This document shows, piece by piece, positions 45,712 to 55,152 of a DNA stretch of 64,000 nucleotides. A program made the translations under genes and the position numbers. The notes under the pieces are model-generated. The model was not told the DNA's origin, made no database searches, and saw nothing but the letters and a program-made list of their open reading frames with translations. Every line of letters starts with the position of its first letter. Within the stretch, counting starts at the first letter, position 1. This DNA comes from Pseudomonas sp. 7P_10.2_Bac1 (GTDB taxonomy: Bacteria; Pseudomonadota; Gammaproteobacteria; Pseudomonadales; Pseudomonadaceae), in the NCBI RefSeq assembly GCF_025465935.1, contig NZ_JANLNV010000094.1, forward strand, positions 62,001-126,000, written 5' to 3'.

Positions 45712-47220
45712 TTAATTTTTGCCGGGGATGCCGTATTTGCGCAGCCGGTGCGCAATTGCGGTGTGCGAGGTTTGCAGGCGGCTGGCCAATTGGCGGGTCG
45801 AGGGGTAGCTGACGTAGAGCTTTTCCAGCAGCGCTTTCTCGAAGGTCTCGACCGCCTGTTCCAGGGTTTCTATCTCGCCATCACTTTGCCGCGCAACCGA
45901 CGTACCGGCGATGTCCAGGTCGCCGATATCCACCAGCGTACTTTCGCAGATGGCCGCCGCGCGGAAGATCACGTTCTGCAATTGCCGCACGTTACCCGGC
46001 CAGCGGTTGCCCAACAGCGCCGGGTAGGTGCCCGGCGCCAGACGGCAAACTGGGCGCTGGATCTGCGTACAGGCCTGCTGCATGAAGGCGCGCGCCAGCA
46101 GCAAAATATCCTGGCCGCGTTCGCGTAGCGGCGGCACTTCTAGATTGAGCACGTTCAGGCGATAGAACAGGTCTTCGCGAAACGTCCCTTCGTTGACCAT
46201 TTTTTCCAGATTGCGATGGGTCGCGCTGAGGATACGCACATTGACCTTGACCTCCCGCTCACCGCCCACGCGGCGGAAGCTGCCGTCATTTAAAAAACGC
46301 AGCAGCTTGGCTTGCAGGTAGGGTGACATTTCGGCGATTTCATCCAGAAACACCGTGCCATGGTTGGCCAACTCCATCAGCCCCGGTTTGCCGCCACGCT
46401 GAGCGCCAGTGAAGGCGCCGGGGGCATAGCCGAACAGTTCGCTTTCGGCCAGATTCTCTGGCAACGCCGCGCAGTTCAAGGCTAAAAACGGTGCCGCAAA
46501 ACGAGCGCTGATTGCATGGCAGGCACGGGCCACCAGTTCTTTGCCGGTGCCGGTCTCCCCCTGAATCAGCAGCGGTGCATCCAATGCGGCAACGCGCTGG
46601 GCACGGGCTTTCAAGGTGCGGATCGCCGGAGAATCGCCAAGTAGCGCGTCAAAACCCTCTGCGTGGTCGTGATGCAGCGCGGCCAGACGCTCGCCTATAC
46701 GGCTTGGCTGGTACAAGGTGAGCAAGGCGCCGGCATCGGTGATGGGCGTGGCGTCCAGCATCAGCGGTTGCCCGTTGAGCGTCACCTCACGCAGTGGCAG
46801 GCGAAAGCCGTTTTCCAGCAGCACATCAAGCAGGCCGGGATCGCTGAACAACTCGCCGATGCTTTCGCCGGTCGGGTCGCGACCGTATAGCGTGACCAGC
46901 GCCGGGTTGGCCAGCAGCACATGACCGGCACTGTCCAGTGCCAGGACCGGGTCGGTCATGGCCGCGAGCAGGGCGTCGAGCTGCAGGTGGCGACGCTGGC
47001 CGGGCAGGATATCGACCACCCGTACCGACTGCACACCGTTGACTCGAAACAGCGCCTCGCGCAGCTCGTCGAGCACTTGTGGGCTGAGGGTCGGCGCGTC
47101 GATGTAAACGTTGGGTGGAACCATCTCCACCGCATCCAGGTTGAGATTACGCCCGCCCAGCAATGCCAGTACTTCCTGGGTAATGCCGACACGGTCGATA
47201 AAACTGACATGGATACGCAT
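45712..47220 (-). CDS. gcsR: Sigma-54-dependent activator GcsR (TyrR-like)
   Basis: A 502-residue enhancer-binding protein. Order: ACT domain (1-75), PAS domain (about 80-170), AAA+ domain with Walker A GETGTGKE at 221-228, GAFTGA at 268-273 and Walker B FLDEIAEM at 291-298, then a TyrR-type helix-turn-helix at the C-terminus (TRQLASRLQTSHTAIAHRLR). GAFTGA means it can contact sigma-54. Its place directly upstream of gcvH-gcvP-sdaA-gcvT matches P. aeruginosa GcsR, which turns on glycine cleavage in response to glycine. The neighbouring DNA sites support this. Confidence 0.93.
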   Translation of the reverse strand: MRIHVSFIDRVGITQEVLALLGGRNLNLDAVEMVPPNVYIDAPTLSPQVLDELREALFRVNGVQSVRVVDILPGQRRHLQLDALLAAMTDPVLALDSAGHVLLANPALVTLYGRDPTGESIGELFSDPGLLDVLLENGFRLPLREVTLNGQPLMLDATPITDAGALLTLYQPSRIGERLAALHHDHAEGFDALLGDSPAIRTLKARAQRVAALDAPLLIQGETGTGKELVARACHAISARFAAPFLALNCAALPENLAESELFGYAPGAFTGAQRGGKPGLMELANHGTVFLDEIAEMSPYLQAKLLRFLNDGSFRRVGGEREVKVNVRILSATHRNLEKMVNEGTFREDLFYRLNVLNLEVPPLRERGQDILLLARAFMQQACTQIQRPVCRLAPGTYPALLGNRWPGNVRQLQNVIFRAAAICESTLVDIGDLDIAGTSVARQSDGEIETLEQAVETFEKALLEKLYVSYPSTRQLASRLQTSHTAIAHRLRKYGIPGKN

Positions 47221-47306
47221 GGGAACGAGAAAACTTAAGCCAGGGGATGGCCAGTATGCCTTGGCAGGGAGGATAGGTGAAATTTGAGCCGCACATCGGC
47301 TCTGAA

Positions 47307-47366
47307 GGAGCGAGCTTGTCTCGCGATCTTTTGATCGTTTAAACGATCGCGAGACAAGCTCGCTCC
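47307..47366. repeat. REP-type inverted pair
   Basis: GGAGCGAGCTTGTCTCGCGATC and its perfect inverse, close to a 28-bp-arm palindrome, between gcsR and the DUF5064-like gene. Confidence 0.92.
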
Positions 47367-47380
47367 CACAGGGGATGGAG

Positions 47381-47740
47381 TTATTCCAGGTGCTCGGGTT
47401 TTACCGGGTCGCCCGGTTTGACGTTGAGTTGCTCTCGCACGTCCTTGAACATCAAGTCGTAGTATTTGTGCATCGACAGGATGTTCGCATTGCTCGGAAT
47501 CCCGTTTTTCACTGCGATCTTGAAGGCCACGCGGGCGAAGTCGAACGCCATGTCCTTGGGCAATGTGAAGGTGTCTTTAAAATCCTTTTTGTTGATCTGG
47601 CCGTGCATGTCGAACTGCATCGACCTGCCTTCCTTGGGATCTTGAACGACCTGGTAATCGATTTTGATGTCATACCCAAAGTCGCCAGGCTGCAGCGGTT
47701 CACGATGGATATGCAGGTGACCGGGTTCGAACGAGGCCAT
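47381..47740 (-). CDS. DUF5064-like protein
   Basis: A 119-residue soluble protein of a type found in Pseudomonas (ASFEPGHLHIHREPLQPGDF, then MQFDMHGQINKKDFKDTFTL). No enzyme motif is visible and the fold looks mainly beta. It follows arcC by 55 bp in the same direction and could be the last gene of the arc operon. Function unknown. Confidence 0.75.
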   Translation of the reverse strand: MASFEPGHLHIHREPLQPGDFGYDIKIDYQVVQDPKEGRSMQFDMHGQINKKDFKDTFTLPKDMAFDFARVAFKIAVKNGIPSNANILSMHKYYDLMFKDVREQLNVKPGDPVKPEHLE

Positions 47741-47795
47741 AGGCTACTCCTTGAGGCTGTAGGTCAAGGGCAGACCTCACGGTCTGCCCCCGGGT

Positions 47796-48725
47796 TCAAA
47801 AGTAGGTAATACCGGGTTTCTCGGTGCTCACTCGAGTCCCTGCCTTACCTTGAACGATTGCTTCAATATCTGCCAGTGCGCCGATCACGGCCGTCTTGCC
47901 GGTTTTACGTGCAAACTCGCAGGCGGCTTCGACTTTCGGGCCCATGGAGCCTGCAGCGAAACCGAGTTTTTCCAGCTCATCCGGGTGGGCGTGAGCAATG
48001 CCTTTCTGGTCTGGCTTGCCCCAGTTGATGAAAGCCGCGTTAACGTCTGTGGCAATCACCAGCACGTCACTGTTGAGCTGTTGCGCCAGCAGCGAAGAAG
48101 CGAGGTCTTTGTCGATGACCGCTTCGATGCCCTTGAGGTTGCCGTCTTCGCCGTACATGGTGGGAATGCCGCCACCACCCGCGCAGATCACCACGGTGCC
48201 TTTTTCCAGCAGCCATTTGATCGGGCGGATTTCAAAGATATGTTTGGGCTTGGGGCTAGGCACCACGCGGCGGAATTTGTCGCCGTCCGGGGCAATGTCC
48301 CAGCCTTTTTCAGCAGCTAGGCGCTTGGCGTCGGCTTCGCTGTATACCGGGCCAATCGGTTTGGTCGGGTTCTTGAAGGCCGGATCTTTGGGGTCGACTT
48401 CCACCTGGGTCAGCAAAGTGGCGAAAGGCACGTCCTTGGGCAGCAGGTTGCCCAGTTCTTGCTCGATCATGTAACCGATCATGCCCTCGGTTTCGGCCCC
48501 GAGCACGTCCAGCGGGTAGGGCGCGACGTCTGTGTAGGCGGCGGCTTGCAGCGACAGCAGACCTACTTGCGGGCCGTTACCGTGAGCTACGACCAGCTCG
48601 TTGCCGGGGGCAACACGGGCGATTTGGGCGGTGGCGGTGCGGATGTTTTCTCGTTGGTTGTCAGCGGTCATGGGCTGGCCGCGACGAAGAAGGGCGTTAC
48701 CGCCCAGTGCAACGACGATACGCAT
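47796..48725 (-). CDS. arcC: Carbamate kinase
   Basis: A 309-residue enzyme that makes ATP from carbamoyl phosphate and ADP, the last step of the arginine deiminase pathway. The start at 48725 (MRIVVALGGNALLRRGQPM) is the family one; a longer frame runs through a REP element. GNGPQVGLLSLQ and VICAGGGGIPTM are the substrate loops. Confidence 0.96.
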   Translation of the reverse strand: MRIVVALGGNALLRRGQPMTADNQRENIRTATAQIARVAPGNELVVAHGNGPQVGLLSLQAAAYTDVAPYPLDVLGAETEGMIGYMIEQELGNLLPKDVPFATLLTQVEVDPKDPAFKNPTKPIGPVYSEADAKRLAAEKGWDIAPDGDKFRRVVPSPKPKHIFEIRPIKWLLEKGTVVICAGGGGIPTMYGEDGNLKGIEAVIDKDLASSLLAQQLNSDVLVIATDVNAAFINWGKPDQKGIAHAHPDELEKLGFAAGSMGPKVEAACEFARKTGKTAVIGALADIEAIVQGKAGTRVSTEKPGITYF

Positions 48726-48760
48726 AGAAAATGTCCTTATTAAGCTGGGAAGTCCGGAGC

Positions 48761-48827
48761 CGTAGGCGCGAGCCTGACACGCGATCTTTTGATCATTTGA
48801 AAGATCGCGAGGCAAGCTCGCTCCTGC
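48761..48827. repeat. REP-type inverted pair inside the arc operon
   Basis: CGTAGGCGCGAGCCTGACACGCGATC and inverted GATCGCGAGGCAAGCTCGCTCC separate arcB and arcC, where it may adjust relative mRNA levels. Confidence 0.88.
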
Positions 48828-48844
48828 AGAATGGGCGCTATGGC

Positions 48845-49855
48845 TTAGATATCAGCCAGTGCCGCCACCAGAATGGCCTTGATGGTGTGCATGCGGTTTT
48901 CGGCCTGCTCAAAGGCAATGTTGACCGGCGACTCAAACACTTCCTCGGTCACTTCAATACCGTTTTTCAGGTTCGGGTGATGCTCCGCGACGTCCTTGCC
49001 GACTTTGGTTTCGCTGTTGTGGAATGCCGGCAGGCAGTGCATGAACTTCACGCGCGGGTTTTCGGCGGCCTTGATGATGTCCGTGTTGACCTGGTAAGGC
49101 AGCAGCAGCTTGATGCGTTCGTTCCAGGTTTCAACCGGCTCGCCCATCGATACCCAAACGTCGGTGTGGATGAAATCCACGCCTTTGACCGCAGCTTTCG
49201 GGTCTTCGGTCAGGGTGATTTTGGCGCCGCTTTCCTTGGCGAATTCCTGGCATTGTTTAACGAACGCTTCTTCTGGCCACAGGCTTTTTGGTGCGGCGAT
49301 GCGCACGTCCATGCCCAGTTTTGCGCCAATGAGCAGCAGCGAGTTGCCCATGTTGTTGCGTGCATCGCCCAGGTAGGCGTAGCTGATGTTGTGCAGCGGC
49401 TTGTCGCTGTGTTCGCGCATGGTCAGCACGTCAGCGATCATTTGCGTCGGGTGGAACTCAGCGGTCAGGCCGTTGAACACCGGTACGCCAGCGTACTTGG
49501 CTAGTTCTTCCACGACCACTTGCTCAAAGCCACGGTATTCGATGGCGTCGAACATACGGCCCAGAACGCGGGCGGTGTCTTTCATGCTTTCTTTGTGACC
49601 GATTTGCGAAGACACCGGGTCGATGTAGGTCACGTGCGCGCCCTGATCGTGGGCAGCCACTTCAAACGCGCAACGGGTACGGGTCGAGGTTTTTTCGAAG
49701 ATCAGCGCGATGTTCTTGCCTTTCAAGTGCGGCTCTTCAGTACCGGTGTACTTGGCGCGCTTGAGATCACGAGACAGATCCAGCAAGAAGTGCAGCTCAC
49801 GTGGAGTGTGGTGCACGAGGCTCAGCAAGCTGCGGTTTTTCATGTTAAACGCCAT
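48845..49855 (-). CDS. arcB: Ornithine carbamoyltransferase, catabolic
   Basis: A 336-residue enzyme that splits citrulline to ornithine and carbamoyl phosphate. The carbamoyl-phosphate site is STRTRCAFEVAAHDQG near residue 56, and the ornithine site has HCLPAFHN near residue 273. The length and operon place fit the catabolic ArcB, not ArgF. Confidence 0.96.
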   Translation of the reverse strand: MAFNMKNRSLLSLVHHTPRELHFLLDLSRDLKRAKYTGTEEPHLKGKNIALIFEKTSTRTRCAFEVAAHDQGAHVTYIDPVSSQIGHKESMKDTARVLGRMFDAIEYRGFEQVVVEELAKYAGVPVFNGLTAEFHPTQMIADVLTMREHSDKPLHNISYAYLGDARNNMGNSLLLIGAKLGMDVRIAAPKSLWPEEAFVKQCQEFAKESGAKITLTEDPKAAVKGVDFIHTDVWVSMGEPVETWNERIKLLLPYQVNTDIIKAAENPRVKFMHCLPAFHNSETKVGKDVAEHHPNLKNGIEVTEEVFESPVNIAFEQAENRMHTIKAILVAALADI

Positions 49856-49939
49856 GGGGATCTCCTGGGTTTCTGGTTAACCGGCTTGCGCCGCCCCTTG
49901 TGGGGTCAGCGCAAGCAATCAAAGGGGTAGTCGGGTGAC

Positions 49940-51196
49940 TTAGTAGTCGATTGGATCGCGCACGATCGGGCAGGTCATGCAGTGGCCGCCGCCACGGCCG
50001 CGTCCCAGTTCAGAGGCGCTGATGGTGATCACTTCTACACCGGCCTTGCGCAGCAGGGTGTTGGTGTAGGTGTTGCGGTCGTAGCCGATGACCACGCCTG
50101 GCTCCAGAGCCACTACGTTGTTGCCGTCGTCCCACTGCTCGCGTTCGGCGGCGAAGCTGTTGCCGCCGGTTTCGACGACGCGCAGGGCTTTGAGGCCCAG
50201 GGCCTTGGCCACCACATCGAGGAAGCTGGCTTCTTCGCGGCGCACATCGATGCCACCGGCCTTGCTTTCATCCGGATACAGCGAGAAGGCAACGATCTGG
50301 TTCACGACTTCGGGGAAGATAGTGACCAGGTCGCGGTCGCAGAAGCTGAACACGGTGTCCAGGTGCATTGCGGCGCGAGATTTTGGCAGGCCTGCCACGA
50401 TCACGCGCTCAACCGCTTTGTTCTTGAACAGGTTCTGTGCCAGTTGGCCGATGGCCTGGCGCGACGAACGCTCGCCCATACCGATCAACACCACGCCTTT
50501 ACCGATCGGCATGACGTCGCCGCCTTCCAGGCTGGCATTGCCGTGGTCAATGGTCGGGTCGCCGTACCAGACCTTGAAGTCTGCGTGGGTGAATTCGGGG
50601 TGGAACTTGTAAATGGCGGTGGTCAGCAAGGTTTCCTGACGACGGGCCGGCCAGTACATCGGGTTCAACGTGACGCCGCCGTAGATCCAGCAGGTGGTAT
50701 CACGGGTGAACTGAGTGTTCGGCAGGGGCGGCAGGATAAAGCTGGTGTGACCCAGGAAATCGCGGAACATCTGGATGGTTTTACCGCCGAAGCTGTTCGG
50801 CAGATCGTCGGCCGACACGCCACCAATGAGGTACTCGGCGGCGTGGCGTGGCTCCAGGCTCTTGAGCCAGGCCTTGACTTCATTGACCAGGCCGACGCCC
50901 ACCTGATTAGGCGTGACTTTGTGATCGAGGATCCAGTCGAAGGCCTCCGGGATGGCCACGATGTCGGTCAGCAGGTTGTGCATTTCCAGCACATCGATCC
51001 CGCGTTCACGCATTTTGGTGACGAAATCAAAGTGGTCACGCTTGGCCTGGTTGACCCAGAGCACGTCATCGAACAACAGCTCATCGCAGTTGTTGGGGGT
51101 CAGGCGCTGGTGTGCCAGACCGGGTGAGCAAACCATAACCTTATGCAGCTTACCGGCTTCGGAATGTACGCCGTATTTCACTTTTTCCTTGGTCAT
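49940..51196 (-). CDS. arcA: Arginine deiminase
   Basis: A 418-residue enzyme that hydrolyses arginine to citrulline and ammonia. The start at 51196 is set by GGAGG nine bases before it, since the first ATG (51205) directly abuts that sequence; this gives the same length as P. aeruginosa ArcA. The catalytic cysteine is in GRGGGHCMTCPIVRDP near the C-terminus, with MEGGDVM-type substrate residues in NASLEGGDVMPIG. Confidence 0.97.
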   Translation of the reverse strand: MTKEKVKYGVHSEAGKLHKVMVCSPGLAHQRLTPNNCDELLFDDVLWVNQAKRDHFDFVTKMRERGIDVLEMHNLLTDIVAIPEAFDWILDHKVTPNQVGVGLVNEVKAWLKSLEPRHAAEYLIGGVSADDLPNSFGGKTIQMFRDFLGHTSFILPPLPNTQFTRDTTCWIYGGVTLNPMYWPARRQETLLTTAIYKFHPEFTHADFKVWYGDPTIDHGNASLEGGDVMPIGKGVVLIGMGERSSRQAIGQLAQNLFKNKAVERVIVAGLPKSRAAMHLDTVFSFCDRDLVTIFPEVVNQIVAFSLYPDESKAGGIDVRREEASFLDVVAKALGLKALRVVETGGNSFAAEREQWDDGNNVVALEPGVVIGYDRNTYTNTLLRKAGVEVITISASELGRGRGGGHCMTCPIVRDPIDY

Positions 51197-51229
51197 TACA
51201 GTCATCCTCCAAAGTACATAAACAGGGTG

Positions 51230-52657
51230 TTACAGGGTTAGAAAGCCGTCGTAGAGGCCATACGCTGCCACGAGGGCACCGATCACCACTGCGGCAAAAA
51301 TGACTTTCTCGATGTGGGTGAAAATCTGTTGACCGCTTTCACGCTTGGCCTTGGCAAACAGAATGGCGCCAGGTGCGTACAACAGGGCCGAAAGCAGCAG
51401 GTATTTCAGACCGCCCGCATACAGCAGCCAGACCGCGTAGAGCAGGGCGATGGCGCCGATAACCAGGTCTTTCTTGCGTTCCGCCAGGGCGTTTTGATAC
51501 GTCTCGCCGCGTACGGCCAACAGCAGGCCGTAGGCCGCCGACCACAGGTAAGGAATCAAGATCATCGACGTCGCCAGGTAGATCAGCGACAGGTAGGTGC
51601 TTTCCGAGAACAGGGTGATGATCAGGAAGATTTGCACCATGGCGTTGGTCAGCCACAGGGCGTTGACCGGTACATGGTTGGCGTTTTCCTTCTTGAGGAA
51701 GGCCGGCATGGTGTGGTCTTTGGCGGCCGCAAACATGATCTCGGCACACAGCAGTACCCACGACAGCAGGGCACCCAGCAGCGACACGATCAAGCCCACG
51801 CTGATCAGCACCGCACCCCAGTGACCCACCACGTGCTCCAGCACGGCGGCCATCGACGGGTTTTGCAGTTTCGCCAGTTCCGGCTGAGTCATGATGCCCA
51901 GCGACAAGACGTTCACCAGGACCAGCAACAGCAGCACAGTGATAAAGCCCAATACGGTGGCACGACCCACGTCAGAACGTTTTTCGGCACGGGACGAGAA
52001 AATGCTTGCGCCTTCGATACCGATGAACACCCAGACGGTGACCAGCATCATGTTGCGCACCTGGTCCATCACACTGCCCAGCGACGGGTTTTTCAGGCCC
52101 CAGATGTCACTGGTGAAGATGTCCAGTTTGAAGGCGAAAAGGGCAATCAGAATAAACAGAACCAGCGGCACAACCTTGGCAACGGTGGTCACCAGGTTGA
52201 TGAACGCGGCTTCTTTGATGCCGCGCAGCACCAAAAAATGCACCGCCCAGAGCAACACAGACGCACCGATGATGGCCGCAACCGTGTTGCCCTCACCGAA
52301 CACCGGGAAGAAATAGCCCAATGTGCTGAACAGCAATACGAAGTAACCCACGTTGCCCAGCCAGGCACTGATCCAGTAGCCCCAGGCAGACGAGAAACCC
52401 ATGTAGTCGCCAAACCCGGCTTTGGCATAAGCGTAAACACCGCCGTCCAGATCCGGTTTTCGGTTGGCCAACGTCTGGAACACAAAGGCGAGGGTCAACA
52501 TCCCCACGGCGGTGATTGCCCAGCCTATTAAAATGGCCCCTACATCGGCACTTGCGGCCATGTTTTGTGGCAGAGAAAAGATCCCGCCGCCAATCATTGA
52601 ACCGACTACCAGCGCAACCAATGCACCCAGTCGAAGTTTTCCAGGAGTGTCAGACAT
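51230..52657 (-). CDS. arcD: Arginine/ornithine antiporter ArcD
   Basis: A 475-residue APC-superfamily exchanger with about twelve membrane helices that imports arginine against ornithine. GSMIGGGIFSLPQNMAASAD is the unwound first-helix motif, and WGYWISAWLGNVGYFVLLFS is typical of ArcD. First gene of arcDABC, downstream of an Anr-like site. Confidence 0.96.
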   Translation of the reverse strand: MSDTPGKLRLGALVALVVGSMIGGGIFSLPQNMAASADVGAILIGWAITAVGMLTLAFVFQTLANRKPDLDGGVYAYAKAGFGDYMGFSSAWGYWISAWLGNVGYFVLLFSTLGYFFPVFGEGNTVAAIIGASVLLWAVHFLVLRGIKEAAFINLVTTVAKVVPLVLFILIALFAFKLDIFTSDIWGLKNPSLGSVMDQVRNMMLVTVWVFIGIEGASIFSSRAEKRSDVGRATVLGFITVLLLLVLVNVLSLGIMTQPELAKLQNPSMAAVLEHVVGHWGAVLISVGLIVSLLGALLSWVLLCAEIMFAAAKDHTMPAFLKKENANHVPVNALWLTNAMVQIFLIITLFSESTYLSLIYLATSMILIPYLWSAAYGLLLAVRGETYQNALAERKKDLVIGAIALLYAVWLLYAGGLKYLLLSALLYAPGAILFAKAKRESGQQIFTHIEKVIFAAVVIGALVAAYGLYDGFLTL

Positions 52658-52721
52658 TTAGAGCGACTCCAATCCATGAGAAGTGATGTCCACGAGGTTA
52701 TTCTGTTGTTTGCTTATCCTG

Positions 52722-52735
52722 TTGACTTAGGTCAG
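52722..52735. promoter_or_regulatory. Anr/FNR-like box upstream of arcD
   Basis: TTGAC-TTAG-GTCAG matches the FNR-type TTGAT-N4-ATCAA with three changes. It is 65 bp before the arcD ATG, which fits activation at about -41.5. Low-oxygen control of arcDABC by Anr is known in P. aeruginosa. Confidence 0.7.
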
Positions 52736-53067
52736 GTCATGACTACATTCCATTGTCAGTAGAGCGAGGAGGTCGCTAATGCGCATTTTTATGACGCGCG
52801 CCGAAAACCCAGCTCCATAAGGCTTTCAGGTAATACAGCGGCTTTGACTGATCTATCGTGGAGATTGAAGCTAGACACTATTTGGGAATTTGCAAATGTG
52901 CTTTGGATGTTTCGTTAATCTGCCCGTGAAATGAAAAGTTCATCCGTGTGTGCATTATTTTTTGGTCTTTAATAGACAGTCTCGTTGTTAAAAAAAGTGG
53001 GCTTATCGCTTAACTCTGCTTACGAACAGACTCAGCATTTATTTAACCTGTAAATACCGGTAGTCCG

Positions 53068-53082
53068 ATAAGTCGCACTTAT
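53068..53082. promoter_or_regulatory. 15-bp palindrome before the second arcD
   Basis: ATAAGT-CGC-ACTTAT is a perfect inverted repeat, part of a longer imperfect one (53057-53093), placed 26 bp before the ATG. It may be an operator or an mRNA hairpin next to the ribosome-binding site. Confidence 0.5.
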
Positions 53083-53108
53083 TAACCGACTGGAACAAAG
53101 AGGTGACG

Positions 53109-54536
53109 ATGTCGCAACAGACCCAGAAGCTTCGGCTCAATGCCTTGATTGCATTGGTGGTCGGTTCAATGATTGGCGGTGGTATTTTTTCATTGCCACA
53201 AAATATTGCTGAACGTGCGGCGGGCGCTGCGGTATTGATGGGATGGGGAATCACTGCCGTAGGGATGTTGGCGCTGGCTTTTGTGTTCCAGACCCTGGCC
53301 AACCGCAAGCCTGAGCTGGATTCGGGGGTATATGCCTACGCCAAGGCCGGGTTTGGCGACTATATGGGGTTTTCGTCTGCCTGGGGTTACTGGATCAGCG
53401 CCTGGATGGGCAATGTCGGTTACTTCGTGTTGCTGTTCAGCACATTGGGCTTTTTCGTTCCGGCGTTTGGCCAAGGCAACACACCGATTGCTATTGGTTG
53501 TGCTTCGCTGTTGCTGTGGGGCGTGCATTTTCTGGTGATGCGCGGCATCAAAGAGGCCGCGTTCATCAACCAATTGACCACGGTCGCGAAAATCGTCCCG
53601 ATCGTGATGTTTATCGTGCTGGCTGCCGTTGCGTTTAAAGCCGACATCTTTACTCGCGATCTGTGGGGCACTGAAATGCCCAGCGTGGGCAGTGTCATGG
53701 ATCAGGTGCGCAACATGATGCTGGTCACGGTGTTCGTGTTCATTGGCATCGAGGGTGCGAGTGTGTACTCGGGGCGCGCAGAAAAACGCTCGGACGTGGG
53801 CAAGGCCACTGTCATCGGGTTCTTGGGGGTTTTGGCGTTGCTGGTGCTGGTGAACGTGTTGTCGATGGGCATCATGACCCAGCCCGAACTGGCGCAATTG
53901 CAAAACCCGTCCATGGCTGGGGTGCTCAAGCATGTGGTTGGGGATTGGGGGGCGATTCTGATCAGTATCGGCCTGGCGGTTTCATTACTGGGCGCGTTGC
54001 TGTCGTGGGCGTTGTTGTGCGCCGAGATCCTGTTTGCGACTTCTCGGGACAAAACCATGCCGGCGTTCCTTAAAAAGGAAAACGCCAACCACGTGCCGGT
54101 CAATGCCCTATGGCTGACCAACGTGATGATTCAACTGTTCCTGGTGATCACTCTGGTGTCGTCGGGCACCTACACCACGCTGATTTACCTGGCTTCGTCG
54201 ATGATCCTGGTGCCGTACTTCTGGTCGGCGGCGTATGCGGTGTTGTTGTGTGTGCGTGGCGACACCTACTCACAGGCCAGCCGCAGCCGGGTCAAGGATC
54301 TTCTTATTGGTGCCATCGCGCTGATCTACGCGATGTGGCTGTTGTATGCCGCGGGTCCCAAGTATCTGCTGTTGTCAGCGTTGCTGTATGCACCGGGGAT
54401 TTTCTTGTTCGCCAAGGCCAAGCGCGAGCAGGGTGAAGTGTTGTTCAAGGGCATTGAGCCGCTGATCTTCGGCGCGGTGGTGATTACCGCGCTGGGAGCG
54501 GCGTATGGGCTTTACAGCGGGGCGCTGACACTCTAG
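53109..54536 (+). CDS. Second ArcD-type arginine/ornithine antiporter
   Basis: A 475-residue APC exchanger, collinear with ArcD and nearly identical in the first-helix motif (GSMIGGGIFSLPQNIAERAA) and in WGYWISAWMGNVGYFVLLFS. The ATG at 53109 has AAAGAGG at good distance, better than a GTG at 53103. It is divergent from arcD, so the two are recent paralogues with separate control. It may exchange arginine, ornithine or another basic amino acid under other conditions. Confidence 0.92.
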   Translation: MSQQTQKLRLNALIALVVGSMIGGGIFSLPQNIAERAAGAAVLMGWGITAVGMLALAFVFQTLANRKPELDSGVYAYAKAGFGDYMGFSSAWGYWISAWMGNVGYFVLLFSTLGFFVPAFGQGNTPIAIGCASLLLWGVHFLVMRGIKEAAFINQLTTVAKIVPIVMFIVLAAVAFKADIFTRDLWGTEMPSVGSVMDQVRNMMLVTVFVFIGIEGASVYSGRAEKRSDVGKATVIGFLGVLALLVLVNVLSMGIMTQPELAQLQNPSMAGVLKHVVGDWGAILISIGLAVSLLGALLSWALLCAEILFATSRDKTMPAFLKKENANHVPVNALWLTNVMIQLFLVITLVSSGTYTTLIYLASSMILVPYFWSAAYAVLLCVRGDTYSQASRSRVKDLLIGAIALIYAMWLLYAAGPKYLLLSALLYAPGIFLFAKAKREQGEVLFKGIEPLIFGAVVITALGAAYGLYSGALTL

Positions 54537-54540
54537 AACC

Positions 54541-54575
54541 TGTAGGAGCGAGCTTGCCTCGCGATCTTTTGATCT
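54541..54575. repeat. Single REP unit
   Basis: TGTAGGAGCGAGCTTGCCTCGCGATC stands right after the stop of the second arcD without a full inverted partner. Confidence 0.75.
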
Positions 54576-54600
54576 TGATCTGGTTTTTGATCTGAAAAGC

Positions 54601-54620
54601 CCCTCTCCCGAAGGAGAGGG
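54601..54620. terminator. Hairpin between second arcD and DUF454 gene
   Basis: CCCTCTCC and GGAGAGGG form an 8-bp stem. On the minus strand the loop is TTCG closed by C-G, a very stable tetraloop, followed by GGGCTTTTC, so it best ends the DUF454 transcript; it may also serve the antiporter gene. Confidence 0.75.
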
Positions 54621-54689
54621 AACCGATTGGGGGATGCTGAAGATAACTGTTGGCTGCGCGGCAGCAGGGTGTCGAAGGCGGGTAGGCCG

Positions 54690-55094
54690 TCACTCGCTCG
54701 CCATCGGCAAGCGTTCTGGGCGTGACCAGATCCACAGGTTGCCCATGCTCATGCCGGCAATGGCCAGGAACACCGGCCAGTCGTGATCCAGCACATACAG
54801 CATCAACCCTGCACATAGCAGCATGCTGATGGTGGCGCTGACTTTGGCTTTGCGCTGGATGATTTTGCCATTGCGCCAGTTAAACAAAATGGGCCCGAAC
54901 AACCGGTGGTTTTCGAGCCAGGCACTCAGGCGCGGGGAGCTTTTGGTCGCGGCCCAGGCGGCGAGCAAAATGAATTCGGTGGTGGGTAAGCCAGGGATCA
55001 CGATAGCGATCAGGCCAATGCCCAGACTGACGTATGCCAGCACGCCAAACAGGAAGCGGGCGATTTTGGATGAGGATTGCGTTGGGTGTGTCAT
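54690..55094 (-). CDS. DUF454/YbaN family membrane protein
   Basis: A 134-residue protein started at the ATG at 55094. It shows the family pattern: FLFGVLAYVSLGIGLIAIVI, then PGLPTTEFILLAAWAATKSS, PRLSAWLENHRLFGP and a C-terminal pair of helices. Three to four membrane segments. Function unknown; its linkage to haem oxygenase recurs in pseudomonads and may point to haem or iron handling. The gap to hemO is 58 bp. Confidence 0.82.
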   Translation of the reverse strand: MTHPTQSSSKIARFLFGVLAYVSLGIGLIAIVIPGLPTTEFILLAAWAATKSSPRLSAWLENHRLFGPILFNWRNGKIIQRKAKVSATISMLLCAGLMLYVLDHDWPVFLAIAGMSMGNLWIWSRPERLPMASE

Positions 55095-55152
55095 AGGCTC
55101 AAGGCGCAGAAAAAGATACTCGGTCAGCGCTCGCTGACCGAGCAGATCCTGC

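Larger units (their letters stand above)
52658..53108. promoter_or_regulatory. Divergent control region of the two arcD genes
   Basis: A 451-bp region between two divergent antiporter genes. It contains an Anr-like box for arcD and a palindrome just before the second gene, both listed separately. The middle is AT-rich with no gene. Confidence 0.7.
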
